Source: Profundibacterium mesophilum KAUST100406-0324 (GTDB lineage: Bacteria > Pseudomonadota > Alphaproteobacteria > Rhodobacterales > Rhodobacteraceae). From it: a stretch of 64,000 nucleotides of DNA. The first letter of the stretch is position 1, and each line of letters starts with the position of its first letter. Positions 42,401 to 49,768 of this stretch are shown here, piece by piece. The DNA is taken from positions 1 through 64,000 of the forward strand of contig NZ_APKE01000025.1 of NCBI RefSeq assembly GCF_009835145.1, read 5' to 3'. The notes below the pieces were generated by a model that searched no databases, was not told the DNA's origin, and saw only the letters and a program-made list of their open reading frames with translations. The position numbers and the translations under genes are program-made.

Positions 42401-42982
42401 GAGGTCGAGGAGGAGCATTCGGCCCTGAGCGGCGAGCGCGGCGACCTCGAGGCGGCGATCGCGGCGCTGCGCACCGGTATCTCGGGGCTCAACAAGGAGG
42501 GACGCGAGCGTCTCCTGGCCGCTTTCGAGGAGGTGAATCAGAATTTCTCGATGCTCTTCCGCCATCTCTTCGGCGGCGGCGAGGCCCGGCTGGAGCTGGT
42601 CGAATCGGACGACCCGCTCGACGCGGGGCTCGAGATCATGTGCCAGCCTCCGGGCAAGAAGCTCAGCACGCTGAGCCTTTTGTCGGGCGGCGAGCAGACA
42701 TTGACCGCCATGGCCCTGATCTTCGCGGTCTTCCTGGCCAATCCCGCGCCGATCTGCGTGCTCGACGAGGTGGATGCCCCGCTCGACGATGCCAATGTCA
42801 CGCGGTTTTGCGATATGCTCGACGAGATGGTGCGCCGGACGGAGACGCGCTTTCTCGTCATCACCCATCACGCGGTCACCATGGCCCGGATGGACCGTCT
42901 GTTCGGGGTGACGATGGGCGAGCAGGGCGTGAGCCAGCTGGTCAGCGTCGATCTGAGCGATGCGGCGGAGCTTGTCGCCTGA
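39467..42982 (+). CDS. smc: Chromosome segregation protein SMC
   Basis: A 1171-residue SMC ATPase that forms rings around DNA and helps compact and segregate the chromosome. The N-terminal head has Walker A in GVVGPNGCGKSNLLEAL near residue 28. Two long coiled coils rich in Ala, Glu and Arg surround a hinge around 500-640. The C-terminal head has the signature TLSLLSGGEQTLTAMAL and Walker B ICVLDEVDAPLDD. In the hinge an 8-residue unit repeats three times (561-584). A perfect hairpin terminator follows. scpA and scpB are not in the window. Confidence 0.97.
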   Translation: MRFSKLRLNGFKSFVDPTDLSISRGLTGVVGPNGCGKSNLLEALRWVMGESRARAMRGAGMDDVIFAGTTRRPARSFAEVTLVLDNAQRLAPAMFNTVDQLEVTRRITRDSGSSYKVNDRDARARDVQMLFADASTGAQSPALVRQGQIAELIGAKPKARRRVLEEAAGISGLYQRRHEAELKLKAAEANLLRVDDVIEQLAARLAQLARQAKQVGRYRKINDELRRAEGMLLYRAWVSAGAAAQAAAEEFEARSDAASVAERGARGAGAARGRAEAALPALREEEAIASAIAGKRAAERRAVLADHDEALKTIETLKAQIDQMDRDAERAVSVAGDAAQSIASLQKEGQELRAADEGHEDRLAGLETQARLAAEALTAREAELSQATEDTARLAAAHQTAQRALSEAERRLGRARDAASTAREAMPGTQAASEDAARLLEEAREAQSGAVQRAETAEAALRAADDALQNAQRGEAEARAARAALEGELAALRAEMQALERLAARETTGAGQLLDQVRAEPGYEAALGAALAEDLHAPVIDAQARARGGAGWAELPPGKLRDAASGNPHDASPGNPRDALPGDAVPLLEHVDAPPLLARRLAAIGIVAREAGPALQGELATGQRLVSREGDLWRWDGLCMPDGAGGGAAAQRLRQRNRMTELSREIEALAERTAAAIGAHEEQKTRHAQASGHDGAARTARREAEAELSAASRALSRAEAERDRAESRLEAQGLTLRRHEDAALEAQGGLREAQEAVRGLEDLDAARTAGDRLRASVEAARLTMIARRSAAGELRRDAADRAARLLALDGELDRWRERAARSDGHVAEIEGRRTAAATALERERARPAALAARSDALRAELDEADRRRAAAQQSLAEGDAAARAAVEEERAAERAAGTLREARAAAEARHDAAARDAQRAADRIEEELDVAPDALLATLEMAAQEVPEPAWIEARIAELRGKREALGAVNLRAEADAAEVEEEHSALSGERGDLEAAIAALRTGISGLNKEGRERLLAAFEEVNQNFSMLFRHLFGGGEARLELVESDDPLDAGLEIMCQPPGKKLSTLSLLSGGEQTLTAMALIFAVFLANPAPICVLDEVDAPLDDANVTRFCDMLDEMVRRTETRFLVITHHAVTMARMDRLFGVTMGEQGVSQLVSVDLSDAAELVA
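41147..41218 (+). repeat. Three 24-bp repeats inside smc
   Basis: Three degenerate in-frame 24-bp units encode RDAASGNP, HDASPGNP and RDALPGDA in the SMC hinge region. Units are at 41147-41170, 41171-41194 and 41195-41218. Confidence 0.75.
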
Positions 42983-42997
42983 AAGCGCGGCATCATG

Positions 42998-43031
42998 AAA
43001 ACGGCCCGTGGGTCGCTCCACGGGCCGTTCA
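42998..43031. terminator. Bidirectional intrinsic terminator between smc and the PRC-barrel gene
   Basis: AACGGCCCGTGG (43000-43011) and CCACGGGCCGTT (43018-43029) form a perfect 12-bp stem with a 6-base loop. A run of As before it gives Ts on the minus strand, and TTC follows on the plus strand. It serves the two convergent genes. Confidence 0.9.
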
Positions 43032-43069
43032 TCATTCCGAAGAGGGGGCAGAGCCCGCCTCGCGGCGTA

Positions 43070-43819
43070 TCAGGAGGCTTCCTCGAAGCGGTCCATCGCC
43101 TTGAGCTGGTCCTCGGTCATCTGCGTGCTGATGCGGATGTCGGCGTCCGCGTTCTGGCGCAGTTCGAAATCCCCCGAGGAGAGCTTCACCGGCTTGTCGC
43201 CGATGCCGAGGAAGCCGCCAACGCTGATCACCAGACCTTCGATCTCGCCATTCTCGGAGGTGAGCACGTTCTCGACCTTGCCGACGCGGTCCGATTCGGT
43301 GTTGTAGACCTCGGCCCCGATCAGCTTCTCGGGATCGACCATCGACAGGTCGGCCATGGAATAACCCTCGGCATCGATCTGCGCATCGGTTCCGGCGGCC
43401 CCGGAGGTGCCAGCGCCGTTCTCGACGGTGGAGATCGCGTTCTCCTCCAGCTCGACGGCCGCGCCCGTACCGACATTCGACTGGCCGGCACCGGCTTCAC
43501 TGTCGATCTGGACGTTGCTGTCAGTGCCGATCGTGGTTCCCTCGCGGTCGCCATCGGCCCCGGTCATCGCGTCGACATCGGTGTCGAGGGTGGTGGAGCC
43601 ACCCATGCCGCGATCCTGGACGCTGACGCCCAGATCGGTGGAGCCGTCGGCGGCGGTTCCGCTGGCGGTGTTGTCGGTGGCGGTGTTGGCTTCGCCGGCA
43701 AGATCGCTGGCCTGTGCGTCGAGCTCGGTCTGGCTTTCGGTCTGCGTGGAGACCTGGGCGATCACCGGGCTGGCGGCGAGCAGGGCGATTGCAGCGGTGG
43801 TGGAGATCATCTTTTTCAT
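43070..43819 (-). CDS. Exported PRC-barrel domain protein
   Basis: A 249-residue exported protein. After the signal peptide (MKKMISTTAAIALLAASPVI) comes a long acidic, low-complexity stretch rich in Thr, Ala, Gly, Asp and Ser (about 25-150). A PRC-barrel follows: KLIGAEVYNTESDRVGKVENVL and LVISVGGFLGIGDKPVKL. The last part, MTEDQLKAMDRFEEAS, looks helical. PRC-barrels bind other macromolecules; here the site is the periplasm and the partner is unknown. The ATG at 43819 follows AAAGGA. Confidence 0.88.
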   Translation of the reverse strand: MKKMISTTAAIALLAASPVIAQVSTQTESQTELDAQASDLAGEANTATDNTASGTAADGSTDLGVSVQDRGMGGSTTLDTDVDAMTGADGDREGTTIGTDSNVQIDSEAGAGQSNVGTGAAVELEENAISTVENGAGTSGAAGTDAQIDAEGYSMADLSMVDPEKLIGAEVYNTESDRVGKVENVLTSENGEIEGLVISVGGFLGIGDKPVKLSSGDFELRQNADADIRISTQMTEDQLKAMDRFEEAS

Positions 43820-44018
43820 GACGTATCCTTTCGTGCCGTTCGTGGCTTTGCTGAAGGGCCAACACCGTATCGCCGCCGTGGTTTCGCCATGGATCGCGAC
43901 CTTGGCGGATCGGCCAGACGCCGCCCAAACCATCACCCCCGGCCCGCGGATTATGGCGCATGGCGGGGGACGGGGCATCTTTGCGGCCTGCCTTCGCCGC
44001 CGTTCCCTTGAAATGGCG

Positions 44019-44046
44019 CCGCGCCTGCCCAAAGGGACAGGCGCGC
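44019..44046. terminator. Probable terminator after the lytic transglycosylase gene
   Basis: CGCGCCTGCCC and GGGACAGGCGCG form an 11-bp stem with one bulge around AAA, just past the stop of the minus-strand gene at 44051. Only a weak T tract (ATTTC) follows, some bases on. The rest of the 231-bp gap up to 43819 shows no gene. Confidence 0.6.
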
Positions 44047-44050
44047 GATC

Positions 44051-45253
44051 TCAGAGCCGGTTGAGAAGCGCCGCCGTGGGCCAGCCATCGGCCGGCAGCC
44101 CGAGGCGCTCCTGCTCGGCCCGCACGGCGCCGCGCGTGCCCGCACCGAGGATCCCGTCGATCTCGCCGACATCGTGGCCGCGCCCGGCGAGCTCTCGTTG
44201 AAGGCGCAGCATGTCGTCCTTGCCCAGACCGGGTGCCGGGCTGCCGGCATCGAAGATCGGGGCCCCCTCGAGGCGCGTCGCGAAATAAGCCGCCGTCATC
44301 ACGTAGACGAAGGACTGGTTCCACTCGAAGTAGACGTTGAAGTTGGGATAGGCGAGGAAGGCCGGCCCGCCCGCGCCCTGGGGCAATACGAGCGAGGCGG
44401 GAAGATCCTCGCGGATTTCGCCGCTGCGCGCCCGAATGCCGCGCGCGGCCCATTCGGCGCCGCTCATCACCGTCTCGAGCCCGCTGAGCGACAGGTCGAG
44501 GTCACCGGGAACGGCGACCTCGGTGATCCACGGCTCGTTCGGACGCCAGCCCATCTGCGAGAGCATCCGCGCGCCGGAGACCAGCGCGTCGGGCACCGAT
44601 GTCTTGAGCTCGACGCGCCCGTCGCCATCGCCGTCGGTGCCGTTGCGCAGGATGTCCTCCGGCAGCATCTGCACCATCCCGATCTCGCCGGCCCAGGCGC
44701 CTTGGGTGCGCGCGGGATCGAGGCCGCCGCGCTGTGCCAGCTCGATCGCGGCAAAGACCTGCGGGCGGAAGAGTTCCGGGCGGCGGCAATCATGGGCCAG
44801 CGTGACGAGTGAATTGACGGTGTTGAAATCGCCCTGCACCGCGCCGTAATCCGTCTCGAAGGCCCAGAAGGCCAGGAGCACGCCCCGGCTGACGCCGTAA
44901 TCGCGCTCGATCCTGTCGAAGATCGCGTCATGGCGCGTCGCCATCTGGCGGCCCTGCTCGATCCGGCCCGCGCTGATCAGGCGGCGCGCGAAATCGATGA
45001 AGGGGATCTGGAAGACGCCCTGCCGCCGGTCCGCGTCGATGGTGCGCTGGTCGCGCTGCACGCCCGAGAAGAAACGCGCGGCAACCTCCGGGGCATGGCC
45101 GCGCGAGACCGCCTCGCGCTCCAGCTCGGCCACGAAGCTGCGGAAATCCCCGCCGCAGGGTGCGTCCTGGGCACTGGCCGGGGACAGTCCCGCGAGGGAG
45201 GCGACGGCGGCGCCAATGGCAGCCTTGGCGATTGTCGGAACGGTAGGGCGCAT
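44051..45253 (-). CDS. Lytic murein transglycosylase (MltB family) with peptidoglycan-binding domain
   Basis: A 400-residue exported transglycosylase. The signal peptide is TIAKAAIGAAVASLAGLSPA. The MltB-type catalytic part has LLAFWAFETDYGAVQG with the catalytic Glu, and WAGEIGMVQMLPEDILRNG. A C-terminal PG_binding_1 domain begins LQRELAGRGHDVGEIDGILG. It cleaves peptidoglycan glycan strands with 1,6-anhydro product. GTDGDGDGRVEL in the middle looks like a calcium-binding loop. AAAAGGAG precedes the ATG at 45253. It sits between cobalamin genes with no clear relation. Confidence 0.93.
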   Translation of the reverse strand: MRPTVPTIAKAAIGAAVASLAGLSPASAQDAPCGGDFRSFVAELEREAVSRGHAPEVAARFFSGVQRDQRTIDADRRQGVFQIPFIDFARRLISAGRIEQGRQMATRHDAIFDRIERDYGVSRGVLLAFWAFETDYGAVQGDFNTVNSLVTLAHDCRRPELFRPQVFAAIELAQRGGLDPARTQGAWAGEIGMVQMLPEDILRNGTDGDGDGRVELKTSVPDALVSGARMLSQMGWRPNEPWITEVAVPGDLDLSLSGLETVMSGAEWAARGIRARSGEIREDLPASLVLPQGAGGPAFLAYPNFNVYFEWNQSFVYVMTAAYFATRLEGAPIFDAGSPAPGLGKDDMLRLQRELAGRGHDVGEIDGILGAGTRGAVRAEQERLGLPADGWPTAALLNRL

Positions 45254-45302
45254 GGGGGCTCCTTTTCTGATCGGTCGCCCTGCTGGTAGCAGACCGCCCC
45301 CG

Positions 45303-46211
45303 TCAGGCAAATGACACCAGCGTGACGGCGAGCGCGAAGAGCGCCCAGGACCGCCAGAGCGCGGCGACCGAGCGGGTGATCTCGCCCCGGCCCGGATCGC
45401 GGCGGCCGGAGGGATGCACGAAGGGCTCGTCCCGCAGCTCTCCGCCATAGGTCCGCGGCCCCGACAGCGCCACGTCCAGCACATGCGCCATGGCGGCCTC
45501 GGGCCAGCCGGCATTGGGTGATCGGTGGCGCGGCGCTTCGCGGCGGATCGCCGGCCAGAGGCCCGGCCGCCCATGGGACACCGCGATCAGCAGCGCGGTC
45601 AGGCGCGCGGCCGGCCAGTTCATCACATCGTCGAGCCGCGCCGCCGCCCAGCCGAACCGGGCATGGCGCGGTGTCAGGTGGCCGATCATGCTGTCGGCGG
45701 TATTCACCAGCTTGTAGAGCAGCATTCCCGGCAATCCGCCCAGCGCGAACCACAGCGCCGGCGCGATCACCCCGTCAGCGAGGTTCTCCGCTCCCGATTC
45801 GATCGCCGCGCGCGACACGCCCGCCTCGTTGAGCGTGCTGGTCTCCCGGCCAACGATCATCGACACGGCCCGCCGCCCCTCCGGCAGCCCGCGCGAGAGG
45901 GCCGAGGCCACTGCGCCAACGTGATCGGCGAGGCTGCGCTGCGCCAGGAGGATCGCCGCGACGATCATCTCGGCCGGCCAGCCGAGGGCCCCGATCACCC
46001 GGCCGGCGGCAAGGGCCCCCGCCGCGCCCAGCGCGAGGAGCAACGCGCCCTTCGCGCGCCGCATGCCGCCGCGATTGAACCGCCGATCGGCAAGATCGAT
46101 CGCGCGGCCCATGAGCACCGCCGGATGCGGCAACCGAGACCACAGCCAGCGCGGCTCGCCGAGGAGCGCGTCGAGCAGCAGCGCCCCCAGAAGAACCGCC
46201 GCATGGCTCAT
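45303..46211 (-). CDS. cbiB: Adenosylcobinamide-phosphate synthase
   Basis: A 302-residue membrane protein of the CbiB/CobD type. It attaches (R)-1-aminopropan-2-ol phosphate or its threonine precursor to adenosylcobyric acid. Typical are LLDALLGEPRWLWSRLPHPA at the start, ISGAENLADGV-like ESGAENLADGVIAPALWFAL, and NTADSMIGHLTPRHARFGWAAARLDD. Its ATG overlaps the cobC stop (ATGA). It completes the cobC/cbiB pair for the aminopropanol arm. Confidence 0.95.
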   Translation of the reverse strand: MSHAAVLLGALLLDALLGEPRWLWSRLPHPAVLMGRAIDLADRRFNRGGMRRAKGALLLALGAAGALAAGRVIGALGWPAEMIVAAILLAQRSLADHVGAVASALSRGLPEGRRAVSMIVGRETSTLNEAGVSRAAIESGAENLADGVIAPALWFALGGLPGMLLYKLVNTADSMIGHLTPRHARFGWAAARLDDVMNWPAARLTALLIAVSHGRPGLWPAIRREAPRHRSPNAGWPEAAMAHVLDVALSGPRTYGGELRDEPFVHPSGRRDPGRGEITRSVAALWRSWALFALAVTLVSFA

Positions 46212-47185
46212 TCCAGGGTCTCGAGCGCCGCCGCGAGACGCGCGCGCTCGTCCGGTGCCGGCAATCCCAGGCGCAGCCAGTCCGGCGCATAGGGAAAGAC
46301 CCGGCTCCAGATCTGCCGCCCTGCGAGCGCCGCGTGCCAGGCGCGCGCATTCGGATGGCGGTAGAGGCGGAAGAGATCGGTGCCGCCCACCAGCGCGGCG
46401 CCCCGTTCGGCAAGGCGCGCGTCGAGCCAGAGCGCGTCGCCGCGCAGGCGCGCGCGGGTCCGCCGGGCCCAGTCCGCATCCCCGAGCGCGGCGGTGCCGA
46501 TGCGCAGCGCCGGACCCGAAACCGGCCATGGGCCGAGGGCCGCGCGCAAGGGTGCGATGAGGGCTGGATCGCCGATGGCAAAGCCGAGACGGATCCCTGC
46601 AAGCCCCCAGAACTTCCCGAAGCTCTTGAGCACCACGCCGCCGGGGCGCCTCGCATCCGCGATCAGGGACCGCTCGGGCACGAGGTCGCAGAAACTCTCA
46701 TCCGTGATGCGCAGCGGCGCGCGCAGGGCATCCGCATCGGCCATCCGGCCGTCGGGATTGTTGGGGTGGACGAGGACCTGCGCCGCAGCACCGAGCGCGG
46801 CGGGCTCGCCGGGTGCGGCCTCGACCACCTCCCAGCCCTGCGCGGCGAAGGCGGCGGCATGTTCATTATAGGTCGGGCCGGGAATGGCAACGCGTGCGGG
46901 AGGCGCGAGCGCGGGCAGGCGCGCGATCAGCGCGGAGGCGCCCGGCGCGGCGAGCACGTCCGCCTCGCGGGGCACCTGCCAGAAGCGGCGCGCGGCATCC
47001 TCGAGGCGCCGATGCGCGCCCGTGTCGGGCAGCGCGCACCAATCGTCCGGATCGAATTGGCCGAGCGGGTAGGGCACCCTGTTGATCCCGGTCGACAGGT
47101 CGAGCCAGTCGCCGCGCGTCCCGCCATGATGCGCGGCGGCCGCATCGACGCCGCCGCCATGGTCGCGCGCGCCGCCGGCGCTCAT
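46208..47185 (-). CDS. cobC: L-threonine-O-3-phosphate decarboxylase
   Basis: A 325-residue PLP enzyme of the aminotransferase fold I, which makes aminopropanol phosphate for the lower loop of cobalamin. WLDLSTGINRVPYPL, VHPNNPDGRMADADAL and VLKSFGKFWGLAGIRLGFAIG (with the PLP lysine) are characteristic. The ATG at 47185 overlaps the stop of the DUF1636 gene, and its stop overlaps the cbiB start, so the three are one tightly coupled unit. It is a little shorter than average for the family. Confidence 0.93.
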   Translation of the reverse strand: MSAGGARDHGGGVDAAAAHHGGTRGDWLDLSTGINRVPYPLGQFDPDDWCALPDTGAHRRLEDAARRFWQVPREADVLAAPGASALIARLPALAPPARVAIPGPTYNEHAAAFAAQGWEVVEAAPGEPAALGAAAQVLVHPNNPDGRMADADALRAPLRITDESFCDLVPERSLIADARRPGGVVLKSFGKFWGLAGIRLGFAIGDPALIAPLRAALGPWPVSGPALRIGTAALGDADWARRTRARLRGDALWLDARLAERGAALVGGTDLFRLYRHPNARAWHAALAGRQIWSRVFPYAPDWLRLGLPAPDERARLAAALETLE

Positions 47186-47607
47186 CCCGCGGCGCCTTCC
47201 GTGCCGTCCTGATCGGTGCCCTCGCCCTCGCGGGGCAGGGGCGGATGGCGCGTGATGAAATGGCCCTTCACCCCCTGCGGCCATGTCCTGTAGGGAACCT
47301 GCCCCGCATCGCTCCGGGCATGCAGCGCGGCATAGGCGACGATCGCCTCGGCATCCTGCGTCCGGGCTTCGAACCGGCCCAATGTATAGCTCAGCTTGCC
47401 ATCGGCCTGCACGGCGACATTGCACCCGTGGGTGCATCCCATCAGGCAGGAGACGCGGCGCGTCCTGAGATCCTCGCCCTGCATCCGGGAGGCGCCGGCG
47501 GCCGCCTCGACCAGTTCGGCAAGACGCGCGCCGTCGCGCGGGCCTGCCTCGTCCTCGGGACGTCCCTCCCGCCTGCAGGTGTCGCAAATGGTGATCCAGG
47601 TGCTCAT
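47182..47607 (-). CDS. DUF1636 protein, copy 2
   Basis: A 141-residue protein starting MSTWITICDTCRREG, with CDTC at 8-11 and CLMGCTHGCNVAVQ near 55. This is the DUF1636-type cysteine pattern with extra Cys and may hold an iron-sulfur cluster or metal. It heads the cobC-cbiB operon (ATGA overlap), and a relative lies next to cobW. The start at 47607 with AGGAAG upstream is preferred over a longer frame. Cobalamin linkage is by context; no reaction is known. Confidence 0.85.
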   Translation of the reverse strand: MSTWITICDTCRREGRPEDEAGPRDGARLAELVEAAAGASRMQGEDLRTRRVSCLMGCTHGCNVAVQADGKLSYTLGRFEARTQDAEAIVAYAALHARSDAGQVPYRTWPQGVKGHFITRHPPLPREGEGTDQDGTEGAAG

Positions 47608-47713
47608 GGATGCTTCCTCGGGAATGGCTTGCCCTTGCGGGTCGCGGGCATTCAGGGCGGGGTGATCGCGCAACTGGGTCCGCAGTGCAAGCCCGGCCCG
47701 CGAGGGGGGTGCG

Positions 47714-47721
47714 TTAACCAT
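47714..47721. promoter_or_regulatory. CtrA-like half-site TTAACCAT
   Basis: TTAACCAT matches the half-site of the cell-cycle regulator CtrA found in Rhodobacterales. It lies in the 225-bp divergent gap between the DUF1636 gene and the pseudo-receiver gene, 112 bp before the latter's start. Confidence 0.5.
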
Positions 47722-47832
47722 GTAGCAGGGCTCGATGGACGGATGCGGGGAAATTGGCTAAAATCAATCCTTCAAGGGAACAGGTCGTCGAAGAGGGCAT
47801 CGCGCAGCTCGGGTGGCCTTCGGAGACCGCCG

Positions 47833-48195
47833 ATGCTCGTGCTTCTCGTCGAAAGCGATGCGAATCTTTCCTGGCTCTGGAGCAGGCAGCTCGAGCGAGC
47901 CGGGTGCCGGGTGCTTTGCGCGCAGGACGCCGATGGCGCGACCGCGTGCCTGCGCGAGGCGGAGATCGGCGTTGTCATCCTCAGCCTGGCGCTGGGGGAG
48001 GGCGATGCGCTGGCGGTCGCCGATTTCGCGGCCTATCGCCGCCCTGAGGCGAAGATCATCCCGATCACATCGCGCCGCTTCTTCTCGGACGGATCGGTCT
48101 TCGGAATGATCCCGAACGTGGCCATGTCGGTGAACGCCCATACCGCACCCGAGGACCTGGCCGCGATCGTCACCCATTACGGCGCCGCCGACTGA
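47833..48195 (+). CDS. Single-domain receiver-like protein without the phosphoryl-acceptor Asp
   Basis: A 120-residue CheY-fold protein. MLVLLVESDANLSWLW matches beta-1 with only part of the acidic pocket. The stretch VVILSLALGEGDAL aligns with the phosphorylation site VLLDxxLPxxDGL but has Ser for Asp. The Thr/Ser of beta-4 is present (PITSRRFF), and the conserved Lys region reads NAHTAPEDL. It is therefore probably not phosphorylated in the normal way. A CtrA-like half-site upstream hints at cell-cycle or motility control. It has no output domain; by analogy it could titrate a partner protein. Confidence 0.8.
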   Translation: MLVLLVESDANLSWLWSRQLERAGCRVLCAQDADGATACLREAEIGVVILSLALGEGDALAVADFAAYRRPEAKIIPITSRRFFSDGSVFGMIPNVAMSVNAHTAPEDLAAIVTHYGAAD

Positions 48196-48223
48196 CATCG
48201 GCGGGCCGGTTTTCGGCGCGCTC

Positions 48224-49213
48224 TCATCCCCGCCCGTGCGGCTCCTCCCAGTCGAGGACCGGGTTGATCGGGATGATCCTGTGCGGGTTAATCGTCTCGT
48301 GGCTGTAATGGTAATGCTCGACGATATGGTCGAAATGCACCGTGTCCGCGATCCGTCCCCCATCAGGGGTGCGCCACTGGTAGAGCTCGCGCGTATAGGC
48401 CCACAGGTTGGGGTAGTCGATGATCCGCCGCCGGTTGCACTTGAAATGCAGGTGATAGACGAGATCGAAGCGCACCAGGGTCGAGAAAAGGCGCCAGTCG
48501 GCCTCGGTGACGCGCGCGCCGGCAAGGTAGCGCCGCTCCGCCAGCAGACCCTCCAGCCAGTCGAGACTGTCGAAAAGCGCGTGGACCGCGTCGTCATAGG
48601 CCTTTTGGGTGGTGGCGAAGCCGGCCTTGTAGACGCCGTTGTTGACGGTGTCGTAGACCCGCGCGTTGATCGGCTCGATCTCCTCGCGCTGCTCCTCGGG
48701 CCAGTAGTCGTCGGTGTTGCCCGTCAGCCCGTCGAAGGCGGTGTTGAGCATCCTGATGATCTCGGAGGATTCGTTGGAGACGATCGTTTCGGTCTGCCGG
48801 TCCCACAGGATCGGCACCGTGACGCGGCCGGTCATGTCCGGCATCGCCTTGAGATAGACATCACGCGCGAAGGGCAGGCCGTACAGCCGGTCCCCGGTCG
48901 CGCCGGGAAAATCATCCTCGAAGGTCCAGCCATCGGACAGCATGTGCGGATGGACGGCAGAGACGCCGATCAGCGGTTCGAGCGACTTGAGCTTGCGCAG
49001 GAACAGCGCCCGGTTCGCCCAGGGACACGCGTAGCTGACATAAAGGTGATACCGGTCCGCCTCGGCCTTGTAGCCTGCCTGGCCACTTGGTCCGGCGGCG
49101 CCGTCCGGAGTGATCCAGTTACGAAAGCTCGCCTCCGAGCGCACGAAGCTGCCGCCGGTCTTGGCCGTGTCGTACCAGCTGTCGCTCCAGATGCCGTCGA
49201 TCAGTTTGCCCAT
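48224..49213 (-). CDS. Glutathionyl-hydroquinone reductase (Xi-class glutathione transferase)
   Basis: A 329-residue protein of the YqjG/ECM4 type. The catalytic cysteine lies in YVSYACPWANRALF near residue 63. Also typical are VPILWDRQTETIVSNESSEI, YDTVNNGVYKAGFATTQ and the C-terminal YPNLWAYTREL. It reduces glutathionyl-hydroquinones and detoxifies quinones in the cytoplasm. AGGGAG precedes the ATG at 49213. It lies between cobalamin blocks but has no direct role in them that I know. Confidence 0.93.
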   Translation of the reverse strand: MGKLIDGIWSDSWYDTAKTGGSFVRSEASFRNWITPDGAAGPSGQAGYKAEADRYHLYVSYACPWANRALFLRKLKSLEPLIGVSAVHPHMLSDGWTFEDDFPGATGDRLYGLPFARDVYLKAMPDMTGRVTVPILWDRQTETIVSNESSEIIRMLNTAFDGLTGNTDDYWPEEQREEIEPINARVYDTVNNGVYKAGFATTQKAYDDAVHALFDSLDWLEGLLAERRYLAGARVTEADWRLFSTLVRFDLVYHLHFKCNRRRIIDYPNLWAYTRELYQWRTPDGGRIADTVHFDHIVEHYHYSHETINPHRIIPINPVLDWEEPHGRG

Positions 49214-49519
49214 GTCCGTCTCCCTGGATTTCCCTGCCCGCTTGCACGTAGCGCGCGGCGCGCAAGGGGCCAAGCGGCGCGCGCGCGCGCCTTGCCTGCA
49301 TCCGCGCACATGTCGGTTTCGCCGCCTCCGGAGACGCTTAACGGTTTGCGCCCGTGCCTGTGCGCGCCTATACCCGGCGCGACGACGCCCCCTCGCGGGG
49401 CCGGAAAGGTGGCCGCGCTGCACCCGACCCAGCTAGGGGGGCGCAGCATGGCATCGTCTGGCACCGCGCCGCGGTGCCGCCTCCTTTGCGGCGCCCGCCC
49501 TGCCGGATGGAGGATGCAC
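49214..49519. other. Intergenic region upstream of the cbiX operon
   Basis: About 306 bp without a gene. It has an alternating GC run at about 49277-49291 and must contain the promoter for the cob operon starting at 49520. I looked for a B12 box (AGCCAGGAGACCTGCC-like) and did not find one on either strand. Confidence 0.6.
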
Positions 49520-49768
49520 ATGCGCCTTTCGATACTTCTCGCCGCTCTCGCCCTGCCGACGCCGCTCCTGGGCCATTCGGGTCATCTGGCCGACCTCGCC
49601 GGGCATGATCACTGGGTTGCCGGCGCCGCGGCCGGCATCGCCATCGGGCTCTCGGCCTGGGCGCATCTGAAGGGGCGGCGCTCTCGCTCGGAAAACAAGG
49701 ACACCGCGCAGGAGCCGTCGGCGGGCGGCGACGAGGCACCGGCGGGCGGCGACGAGGCACCGGCATGA
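49520..49768 (+). CDS. Small exported/membrane protein (DUF6732-like)
   Basis: An 82-residue protein with an N-terminal signal or membrane segment (LSILLAALALPTPLLG), a His-bearing stretch HSGHLADLAGHDHW, a second hydrophobic segment AAAGIAIGLSAWAHL and a charged tail. It resembles small DUF6732-type proteins near cobalamin genes, a weak match. The tail repeats AGGDEAP twice owing to an 18-bp duplication. The ATG overlaps nothing upstream; its stop overlaps the cbiX start (ATGA). It may help metal handling, which is inferred from the histidines and its place. Confidence 0.7.
   Translation: MRLSILLAALALPTPLLGHSGHLADLAGHDHWVAGAAAGIAIGLSAWAHLKGRRSRSENKDTAQEPSAGGDEAPAGGDEAPA

Noticed and set aside
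47608-47832. Possible B12 riboswitch before the DUF1636-cobC-cbiB operon
   Set aside because: No B12 box or CCCCGC-ACTGT core was found; only a CtrA-like half-site stands out.
49277-49291. Alternating GC run as a Z-DNA or regulatory element
   Set aside because: Short alternating GC runs are expected in DNA of this composition and nothing else supports function.
49331-49340. TTAACGG before the cbiX operon as a CtrA site
   Set aside because: Only a partial match to TTAACCAT and no second half-site at the right distance.
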